Shown piece by piece: positions 16,379 through 22,387 of a stretch of 22,387 bases of DNA. The translations under genes and the position numbers were made by a program. Within the stretch, counting starts at the first letter, position 1; each line of letters opens with the position of its first letter. The notes under the pieces were generated by a model. It saw only the letters and a list, made by a program, of their open reading frames with translations, had not been told where the DNA came from and made no database searches. This DNA is from Polycyclovorans sp002706265 (GTDB lineage Bacteria; Pseudomonadota; Gammaproteobacteria; Nevskiales; Nevskiaceae), in the NCBI GenBank assembly GCA_963973915.1, contig CAXBBM010000021.1, positions 1 to 22,387 on the forward strand, read 5' to 3'.

Positions 16379-18410
16379 AATTCAGCCGCGCGATCTCGAT
16401 CGGCTGCTCAACGAGCACTTTGCCGGTCGCGTGGTCCGCAAGGACCTCACCAAGCGTCTCAAAGAGGGCGCCAACGTGCCTGTGTACGTGCTGGAGTACC
16501 TACTCGGCATGTACTGCGCGTCTGATGACCAAACGGTCATTGACGCGGGCATGGAGACCGTTAAAAAGATCCTGGCCGAAAACTATGTGCGCCCCGATGA
16601 AGCGGAGAAAGTGAAGAGCCGCATCAAGGAACGGGGCAGCTTCAAGATCATCGACAAGGTGTCGGTGACGCTGAACGACAAAAAGGATGTCTACCAGGCG
16701 CTGTTCCATAACTTGGGCGTGAAAGACGCCGAGATCCACGACCGCTACGTACGCGAGTTCGAGAAGCTGCTGGCGGGGGGCATCTGGTGCATCGTGACGC
16801 TGGCCTATGTCTTCGACGAGGGCTCCAAGACCTCGCCGTTCGTGGTGACCGAACTCAAGCCGATCCAGATGCCGAACATGGACATGGACGGGCTCATGAA
16901 GGCACGGAATGCCTTCACCGAAGATGAGTGGATCGACGTGCTGCTGCGATCCACGGGCATGGAGCCAGCCAATCTTGATCGCCGCGCTTGCTGGCACCTG
17001 CTGGCGCGCATGGTTGGGTATGTGGAGAACAACTACAACAGTTGCGAGCTGGGACCGCGTGGTACCGGAAAGAGCCACATCTACAAGGAGGTCAGCCCCA
17101 ATAGCATCCTGATCTCTGGCGGCCAAACGACGGTGGCCAACCTGTTCTACAACATGGCGCGGCGCATCGTCGGACTGGTAGGAATGTGGGATGTCGTGGC
17201 CTTTGACGAGGTCGCAGGCATCACCTTCAAGGACAAGGACGGCGTCCAAATCATGAAGGACTACATGGCCTCCGGCTCGTTCGCACGGGGCCGCGATGCC
17301 ATCTCGGCATCCGCCAGCATGATGTTCATTGGCAACATCAATCAGCCGGTGGAAACGCTGGTGAAGACCAGCCACCTGCTGGCGCCGTTCCCGGCTGCGA
17401 TGATCGACACGGCATTCTTTGATCGCTTCCATGCCTACATCCCAGGCTGGGAGATCCCCAAGATGCGTCCGGAGTTCTTCACGGATCACTACGGCCTCAT
17501 CACTGACTATCTGGCCGAGTACCTTCGCGAGATGCGCAAGCGCAATTTTGCGGATGCCATCGACAAGTATTTCCGGCTTGGCAAGGACTTGAACCAGCGC
17601 GACACCATCGCAGTGCGGCGGACCACGTCGGGGCTGCTGAAGTTGCTTTACCCACATGGCAAGTTCGACAGGGAGGCCGTACAGCGCTGCCTGGAGTACG
17701 CGCTGGAGGTGCGCCGCCGGGTGAAGGAGCAGCTCAAGAAGATCGGCGGCATGGAGTTCTACGACGTGAACTTCAGCTACGTCGACCATGAGACCGATGA
17801 AGAGCGCTATGTGCTGGTGGCCGAGCAGGGCGGTGGCGGGCTGATTCCCGATGCGCCGTCTAAGCCCGGTGTGCTGCACCTGATCACTACAGGATCAAAC
17901 GGACACCTGGGCTTGTATCGCATCGAGACACAGGTCACGACAGGCGGCGGAAAGCTCAGTACCTCAGGTCTTGGGTCCAGTTCCCAAGCCAAAGAGGCGC
18001 TCAAGGTCGGATTCGACTTCCTCAAGGCCAACGCCAATCGAGTCAGTGCGGGGAGCAAGGTCAACGAACACGACTATCACCTGCACTTGGTTGAACTACA
18101 CAACAGTGGCGCACCACGGGCGCTGACGTTGGCGAGCTTCATTGCTCTGTGTTCAGGCCTTGTGAACCGCCCGGTGCAACAACAGCTGGTGATCCTGGGT
18201 GACATGAGCCTCGGCGGAAACATCACACCGGTCGACAATCTGGCCAATTGCTTGCAAATGGCTCTAGATGCGGGTGCCAAGCGCGTGCTGATGCCGATGG
18301 CCAGCGTGGGCGCCATCCCAACAGTCCCCGGCGAGCTTTTCGGCAAGTTCCAGGTGAGCTTCTATGCTGACCCCGTCGATGCCGCCTTCAAAGCGATAGG
18401 CATTTCATAG
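16362..18410 (+). CDS. brxL: BREX type 1 Lon-like AAA+ protein BrxL
   Basis: This 682-residue protein is the expected length. The N-terminus (LDRLLNEHFAGRVVRKDLTKRLKEGANVPVYVLEYLLG) is characteristic of BrxL. Walker A is GPRGTGKS at 231-238 and Walker B VVAFDEVAG at about 278-286 (D282, E283), giving the AAA+ motor. The C-terminal region (about 560-680) aligns with the Lon protease domain (GLVNRPVQQQLVILGDMSLGGNITPVDNL). Aligned by eye, the Lon catalytic Ser position is Arg586 and the catalytic Lys position is Cys630, so peptidase activity is not expected. In studied systems BrxL assembles into a DNA-binding multimer needed for phage exclusion but not for methylation. It is the last gene of the operon and starts inside pglZ. 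No clear terminator follows in 18411-18683. Confidence 0.95.
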   Translation: MTLTSEIQPRDLDRLLNEHFAGRVVRKDLTKRLKEGANVPVYVLEYLLGMYCASDDQTVIDAGMETVKKILAENYVRPDEAEKVKSRIKERGSFKIIDKVSVTLNDKKDVYQALFHNLGVKDAEIHDRYVREFEKLLAGGIWCIVTLAYVFDEGSKTSPFVVTELKPIQMPNMDMDGLMKARNAFTEDEWIDVLLRSTGMEPANLDRRACWHLLARMVGYVENNYNSCELGPRGTGKSHIYKEVSPNSILISGGQTTVANLFYNMARRIVGLVGMWDVVAFDEVAGITFKDKDGVQIMKDYMASGSFARGRDAISASASMMFIGNINQPVETLVKTSHLLAPFPAAMIDTAFFDRFHAYIPGWEIPKMRPEFFTDHYGLITDYLAEYLREMRKRNFADAIDKYFRLGKDLNQRDTIAVRRTTSGLLKLLYPHGKFDREAVQRCLEYALEVRRRVKEQLKKIGGMEFYDVNFSYVDHETDEERYVLVAEQGGGGLIPDAPSKPGVLHLITTGSNGHLGLYRIETQVTTGGGKLSTSGLGSSSQAKEALKVGFDFLKANANRVSAGSKVNEHDYHLHLVELHNSGAPRALTLASFIALCSGLVNRPVQQQLVILGDMSLGGNITPVDNLANCLQMALDAGAKRVLMPMASVGAIPTVPGELFGKFQVSFYADPVDAAFKAIGIS

Positions 18411-18683
18411 GTCAGCTTCTTTCGCTGCGGAGGCTGCTCACTTCGACCCGCCGAGGAGCCAGTTCACTATCCATTTCACGGGGAAATAGATCGCGAAAAA
18501 ACGAAGAGAAGTCCCAGCAACAGCATTGACGAGCTCATGGATTTCACTCTGTTTGTAGGTCTTTCATTCTTGAAACTTCACGTGGATACACCCGAGTTAC
18601 CGTGCACGCTGAGGCGATGCACGTCATCATCCGCTTCTACCTCAATATCAATTACAGAATCTTCTTTTAGTAAAGGAATTGTC

Positions 18684-19304
18684 ATGAATTTCAGTGTCCC
18701 TTTGATTCTCTTCGCCGCACTGTCGCTATCGCCATCGATTGTCTCCGCGCAGTCAGCTGCCGAGCTGCTTGAGGCTGCTCGGGCCCAGTCAAAGGAAATC
18801 GAAGAGCTCAAAGGGGTGATGGACGGGCCTGACCGGAATCTCCGGCTCGCCGCGTTTGACGCCATGGTGGCGGGAGAGAACAGCTTGTACCGTGACATCG
18901 CAGTCGAAGCGGGGCTTGCAAGCAGCGACAGCCTGCTCCGCGCTCGAGCGCTGAACCATGCGATCGGATCGGTCAACAGTTTGGTGATTACCCTGTCAGT
19001 TGACACTTCGGCATCGAAGACGATTCAAGAACTCACCACAAAATATCTGGCCGAAAATCGGCAACTGCTCACGCTGACCCTTTCAAAAAAAACGTCGTCA
19101 GCTTCAGGCGTTAATGGTGCATTGAGCAATGACTACAGAGGCGGTGCAGGGGGAACTTTTGAGGTTCTTGGCTTGCAAATGATGTTCAGTGCGCCTTACA
19201 ACTACATTACTGGCGAATTGACCCTTAAGGACGATGCCGTGTTGACTGGGCCTGTGTCCACCAGCGAAGGACATAGGTTTATCGGAACTGCCCGGCTTAG
19301 GTAA
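18684..19304 (+). CDS. secreted protein of unknown function
   Basis: This 206-residue protein begins with a Sec signal peptide (MNFSVPLILFAALSLSPSIVSA, cleavage likely before QSAAELL). A helical segment rich in Ala/Glu (about 25-75, AAELLEAARAQSKEIEELKGVM) is followed by a beta-rich C-terminal half (VLGLQMMFSAPYNYITGELTLKDDAVLTGPVS). I do not recognise the family. The start at 18684 is chosen over the upstream in-frame ATG at 18537 because it has AAAGGAA at correct spacing and gives a proper signal peptide. It is convergent with the protease gene, with stop codons directly abutting, and is followed by a strong terminator. The helical part may mediate oligomerisation. Confidence 0.8.
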   Translation: MNFSVPLILFAALSLSPSIVSAQSAAELLEAARAQSKEIEELKGVMDGPDRNLRLAAFDAMVAGENSLYRDIAVEAGLASSDSLLRARALNHAIGSVNSLVITLSVDTSASKTIQELTTKYLAENRQLLTLTLSKKTSSASGVNGALSNDYRGGAGGTFEVLGLQMMFSAPYNYITGELTLKDDAVLTGPVSTSEGHRFIGTARLR

Positions 19305-20450
19305 TTAAGGTCCGATTACAATTGATTTCAGCCCCACCGGGTGATGCCCCGTGGGGCTTTTTTGTGGGTACAGCACCAGTTTCACACCCTTGACCGAAGA
19401 TTCGCCGAACTCGACGCGGTGACGACCACCCTCGTCAAACTTCAATGCGCCACCCCAGGCGCTGCGATAACGGCCTGCTTCGCCCGACGAGACCAGCACC
19501 TCGGCGGACACGGGCTGCTGTTCAGGGGGTAAGCCGCTGACGTCGAAGCTGATCAGGCGGGTGAGCTTCGTGACGGGCAATTCCAACTCAAGCGTAACTC
19601 GCTGGTGATTGGCTTCGGTCAACCAGTATCCGTCACCCTCAGTCAGTGAATTAAGTTTCTCAGTTCCATGCTCAGGCCCCGCAGAAGGCGCGGACCAACT
19701 CACAATTTTGAACTGAGCTGTCTGCGCTGTCGGCGTGCCTGATGAAGGCGTGGTCGCAAGGGATGCTTGGGGGTTGGCTCCGATTGGCTTAGACGTGCCG
19801 GACCGCTCGACACGTTCCAACAATCGGTCGATACGCATCACTGTTCCCACGCCCGACCGTGTGCTGACGTTTAGCAGCATGCCAACTGGCACCTGAGAAG
19901 CCGACATAAGCAGGCTCCCACTCATGCCCTTGCGAATTGGCTGGTTGGCCATCGTGGGCACGATACGTATGTAGAGTTCTCGGTCGTCATCGATCCAGGA
20001 CACCGGGAAGTAACCGAAACTGCCATCGCCGTTTACCGTTCTCAGCGAACCTTGGTTGGATTCTGCCAGCCGCGAATTGACGGCCCGGCTGAATCCGCCA
20101 ATCCCATGCCCGCAGTTGCGTTCGATTTCGCCACGGACCAGCCCAACTGCCAGGTCGTCGCCAAGGTCTTGGAGCTCTTCGATGGCACCAAGAATCGCGC
20201 GCTGTGTGCCCAAGTAGCGAAGCGTCGGCGCTAGTGCCTCCTCCGCAACGTGCATCGGCAGTATCGCCAAACAGCGACCTGCGTGATTGGTGATCAGCGC
20301 CTGACCGACCTCCAGCGTACTCTCGCCGGGCTTGGTAACCACGGCTTGTCCAGCAGATGCTTGAGCGACGGACGTGGCGAAGAAAATGAAAACCGCCGTC
20401 GTCGCCTTAGTCAGAGGATGAAGGCATTTGTTTTGCAGGATCCAAGACAT
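19305..20450 (-). CDS. secreted trypsin-like serine protease with C-terminal beta-rich domain
   Basis: This 381-residue protein has a signal peptide (about 1-33, TTAVFIFFATSVAQASA). The catalytic domain shows a complete trypsin-fold triad: H67 in LAILPMHVAEE, D99 in GDDLAVGLV and S177 in KGMSGSLL. This resembles divergent HtrA/S1-type exported peptidases without a PDZ domain. After a Ser/Thr/Pro/Gly linker (about 218-245), residues 246-381 form a beta-rich domain (YWLTEANHQRVTLELELP, VSAEVLVSSGEAGRYRSAWGGALKF) with the look of an F5/8-type or galactose-binding carbohydrate- or ligand-binding module; that part is inference. The ATG abuts the TAG of the upstream membrane-protein gene (TAGATG), so the two are coupled. 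Its last codons contain the terminator of the convergent gene. The substrate is unknown. Confidence 0.72.
   Translation of the reverse strand: MSWILQNKCLHPLTKATTAVFIFFATSVAQASAGQAVVTKPGESTLEVGQALITNHAGRCLAILPMHVAEEALAPTLRYLGTQRAILGAIEELQDLGDDLAVGLVRGEIERNCGHGIGGFSRAVNSRLAESNQGSLRTVNGDGSFGYFPVSWIDDDRELYIRIVPTMANQPIRKGMSGSLLMSASQVPVGMLLNVSTRSGVGTVMRIDRLLERVERSGTSKPIGANPQASLATTPSSGTPTAQTAQFKIVSWSAPSAGPEHGTEKLNSLTEGDGYWLTEANHQRVTLELELPVTKLTRLISFDVSGLPPEQQPVSAEVLVSSGEAGRYRSAWGGALKFDEGGRHRVEFGESSVKGVKLVLYPQKSPTGHHPVGLKSIVIGP
19331..19363 (+). terminator. Rho-independent terminator, inside the opposing protease gene
   Basis: The stem GCCCCAC / GTGGGGC is extended by GGG/CCC across one mismatch around a TGATG loop (19331-19357) and followed by six T (19358-19363). 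It lies 27 bases after the stop of the secreted protein gene. It is entirely within the last codons of the convergent protease gene (19305-20450). Confidence 0.85.
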
Positions 20451-21509
20451 CTAGGGCGCCCCGTCATCAGCTACTGATGGCGAAGAATGGGCCATGATCA
20501 GGGATCTGGAACCCGCCAGACTCGCCAGCAGCGATAGCAGACCCACCATGATCAGTGTGACCAGTACGAAAGGATCTGAGTTAGTTAGTCGCGCCCAGCG
20601 GCTCGGCTTCATCGAAAATCCGGCTTCACCGTATCGGTCGACTTTGATCTGCTCCGCGATGCCGTAGCCGATCAGGTCCATCAAGAGCCGCTCGCCCCCT
20701 CTTGCCGGACCCACGCGTATAAATCCGCGTGGAAAGCGGGGCTCACCCTTTTGCGTTTCGGCGTCGAGCCTAATGGTATCGCCCAACATCAGCTCTACTG
20801 AGGCAACCAGCGCTCGCCCGCCAACTGTATCGCCAGCGGATCGATAGATTTGGATCTCGCCAGATTCGAGTAGTGCTCTGGCGTTGGGCGATACGTCGTC
20901 GCCGATACGTAGTGCACCTAGATAGGGAAACAGCCGATCCCGTCGGACGCCATCTAGGTCAAACACGATCATGATCGGTTGCTTGATCAGCCCAATGGTG
21001 CGGTCGATGTCGTCGACTCGCATCGCGATCCCGCTTGGGTTTTTTGGCGTCAGTGCAATTACCAAACGCCGTTGATCGAGAACTGCAAAGTTGGCGGTGG
21101 TGTAGCCCAAATCTTGATCGGCAGCAGCAGGCTCAGATCCCACGACACCCGTAAGTTCGCTCGTGGTCGCAACCCGGTACGCAAGTTGGCGTCGGGAGCC
21201 GCACAAGGCCGCGCGCTCAGCCGTATCAGTAATTGGTTCAAGTGCTGCATCCGCTTCAATGGGAGTGCGAACACACAGCACAGCGCCGGAGAGATCCCAT
21301 CTAACCTCAGTGCTCTCAGGTACGTCGACAATTACGCTCGCGGTAAGCGCGCGCACGCCGAATGACCAAGTTGAGCCTATCGCAAGCACCCACAGCCCAA
21401 CAATTACGAATGCGAGCACGGTGAGCGGAACCAGTAGCCGAACCACCCAAGACTGCAAAGAAAACCATGCCTGCTCAGCCGTCCGAAGCGACCCACCAGT
21501 CCCTTTCAT
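20451..21509 (-). CDS. two-transmembrane protein with large central domain, unknown
   Basis: The protein has 352 residues from the ATG at 21509. An N-terminal membrane segment (about 21-44, WVVRLLVPLTVLAFVIVGLW) and a C-terminal one (about 318-340, DPFVLVTLIMVGLLSLLASLA) enclose a domain of about 270 residues, most likely periplasmic. The domain holds beta-type repeats such as IVDVPESTEVRWDLSG, RRLVIALTPKNPSG and DTIRLDAETQKGEPRF. I do not recognise a family. The start is uncertain: 21608 would overlap the upstream gene by 68 bases, GTG 21518 is possible, and no strong ribosome binding site is seen. It is the middle gene of the minus-strand operon, between a secreted protein (31-base gap) and the protease (no gap), so it may anchor or regulate one of them. 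Confidence 0.75.
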   Translation of the reverse strand: MKGTGGSLRTAEQAWFSLQSWVVRLLVPLTVLAFVIVGLWVLAIGSTWSFGVRALTASVIVDVPESTEVRWDLSGAVLCVRTPIEADAALEPITDTAERAALCGSRRQLAYRVATTSELTGVVGSEPAAADQDLGYTTANFAVLDQRRLVIALTPKNPSGIAMRVDDIDRTIGLIKQPIMIVFDLDGVRRDRLFPYLGALRIGDDVSPNARALLESGEIQIYRSAGDTVGGRALVASVELMLGDTIRLDAETQKGEPRFPRGFIRVGPARGGERLLMDLIGYGIAEQIKVDRYGEAGFSMKPSRWARLTNSDPFVLVTLIMVGLLSLLASLAGSRSLIMAHSSPSVADDGAP

Positions 21510-21540
21510 AAGTCGCACAGTCGAAGGCCCTGACGGTTGG

Positions 21541-22236
21541 TCAATTGAGGCCGACGTAGAGCAGCATCTTGGCTTCGGGAAGCTCCCGGCCAAAGCGCTC
21601 CCTGCCAATCAGTAATTCATGATGGCCACTGGCCTCGGCATCGGGTAATGCAATCTCGCAGAGAAAATCAAAAACCACGCTCTTATCGTCGATCAATGGC
21701 TTGCATGTGCTTTCATCAAGCGATGGCCCAAGCCGCACAAAAACATCCGTGGCACCGAGCCCATTGACCATCAAAAAAATCGAGTCCGTTGCATCAGGCG
21801 ACTGAGCGGGAAGGATGACGCGCTTTTCTGGGGCGTCGCAATCACCCTCCAAAACACTGATCGCCACCTGATCCTGATTGTAGTTAGAAAGAAGCTTCAG
21901 GCTCTTTGAGTGCGTGTAAGGCAGTGCAACTGGGGCTTGAGACTCATCGTTCGGAAGCACGTACGTGTTTCGGGCCATGTACACACCGTCTCGGGTCACC
22001 ACCGACAGACAGACCTCCGATGAGTTGCCTGCAAACGATGGGATCTTAATCCGTCCAACATCCCGTCCGGATGCGATATCAGTGCTGTGAGCCCCAACCA
22101 GTACCGAGCCACTCACGGCCACTTCGGCCTGCACCGACTCACGAAACTCGGAATGTTTCAAACGGGCCTCGGATCCCGCTGCCATGCCGGTGCTAATGAC
22201 GGTAACAAGCACTACAGCCGCAAGTGTCTGGATCAT
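21541..22236 (-). CDS. secreted protein of unknown function, first gene of the operon
   Basis: This 231-residue protein starts with a signal peptide (MIQTLAAVVLVTVISTGMAAG). The mature part looks beta-rich (VSGSVLVGAHSTDIAS, FAGNSSEVCLSVVTRDGVYMARNTYVLP, ESTCKPLIDDKSVVFDFLCEIALP) with several cysteines that may form disulphides in the periplasm. I do not recognise a family. The ATG at 22236 has a GGGGGA ribosome binding site about 9 bases upstream. Two co-directional genes follow closely, suggesting one transcript. No convincing -35/-10 pair was found in the upstream bases 22237-22331. Confidence 0.75.
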   Translation of the reverse strand: MIQTLAAVVLVTVISTGMAAGSEARLKHSEFRESVQAEVAVSGSVLVGAHSTDIASGRDVGRIKIPSFAGNSSEVCLSVVTRDGVYMARNTYVLPNDESQAPVALPYTHSKSLKLLSNYNQDQVAISVLEGDCDAPEKRVILPAQSPDATDSIFLMVNGLGATDVFVRLGPSLDESTCKPLIDDKSVVFDFLCEIALPDAEASGHHELLIGRERFGRELPEAKMLLYVGLN

Positions 22237-22331
22237 TCGAGCGCATCCCCCAAGATTTAGGAACCTAGTATCCGACGCTTTGCAATTTGTGGCGACTTCG
22301 GCGTGGATCAGCGGCCAAGCTGGACCGCTTA

Positions 22332-22387
22332 GGGATCATCTGAAAAACCCCGCCCCATGGGACAATTCTCGCTTCTTCGATGACCTA
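22332..22387 (+). mobile_element. possible start of an IS5-type element, cut by the window edge
   Basis: GGGATCATCTGAAAAACCC resembles an IS terminal repeat, and an ATG at 22357 opens MGQFS, the usual kind of start for IS5-family transposases (MGQ.SFFD). The frame then stops after LLR, but the next frame reads FFDDL, as if one base had been gained or lost. Only 55 bases are visible, so this is tentative. Confidence 0.3.

Noticed and set aside
16500..17879. 459-codon open frame antisense to brxL
   Set aside because: It lies fully inside the well-supported brxL gene, has His/Val/Leu-rich low-complexity sequence typical of antisense frames in high-GC genes, and shows no recognisable domain.
18411..18536. 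Terminator or attachment site after brxL
   Set aside because: No stem with a T-run and no repeat matching the left side of the operon could be found.
18537..18683. N-terminal extension of the secreted protein gene to ATG 18537
   Set aside because: It would bury the signal peptide 49 residues inside and has no good ribosome binding site; the ATG at 18684 has both.
1..22387. CRISPR array, tRNA or integrase attachment site
   Set aside because: No regularly spaced repeats, cloverleaf sequence or site-specific recombinase gene was seen on either strand.

Overview
The window carries a complete type 1 BREX phage-defence operon on the + strand (about 2303-18410), with a broken, IS-scarred accessory region on its left and an unrelated group of secreted and membrane protein genes on its right. 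The DNA is mostly high-GC, with proteobacterial IS3 elements, GTG and ATG starts and tight translational coupling. This suggests a Gammaproteobacterium or similar, but no gene here fixes the genus. No tRNA, rRNA or CRISPR was seen.

Left region (1-2302). An intact IS3-family element (about 75-1290) has two overlapping minus-strand genes and imperfect terminal inverted repeats. It has cut the 3' end off a minus-strand gene for an OB-fold plus HD-domain protein of the TraI/MobH-associated kind. The IS end itself supplies the stop codon, so this looks like an eroded integrative or conjugative element. A divergent small XRE-type regulator follows, with palindromes on either side, directly upstream of BREX.

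BREX operon (2303-18410). The order is brxA, brxB, brxC, an AbiEi-like/AbiEii-like (DUF6088 and nucleotidyltransferase) pair, pglX, an unrecognised two-transmembrane protein, a short ORF, pglZ and brxL. All the type 1 core genes are present and look intact. Most junctions overlap (ATGA, TGATG, or 8-80 nt). The one real gap, 95 nt before the AbiE-like pair, holds a good sigma-70-like promoter. In known type 1 systems PglX methylates adenine in an asymmetric motif to mark self DNA. BrxC (ATPase), PglZ (alkaline-phosphatase fold), BrxB and BrxA act with it in phage exclusion, and BrxL is a DNA-binding AAA+ protein. Two places look exchanged: the AT-richer middle to C-terminal part of pglX (probable target-recognition region) and the AT-rich membrane-protein gene after it.

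Right region (18411-22387). A secreted protein gene on the + strand meets, stop codon to stop codon, a three-gene minus-strand operon. That operon encodes a secreted protein, a two-TM membrane protein and a secreted trypsin-like serine protease with an intact His/Asp/Ser triad and a C-terminal beta-rich domain. The + strand gene's intrinsic terminator lies inside the protease gene's coding sequence. The last 55 bases look like the start of another IS element.

The best candidates for something undescribed are the two-TM protein embedded in BREX and the protease/membrane/secreted operon next to it.
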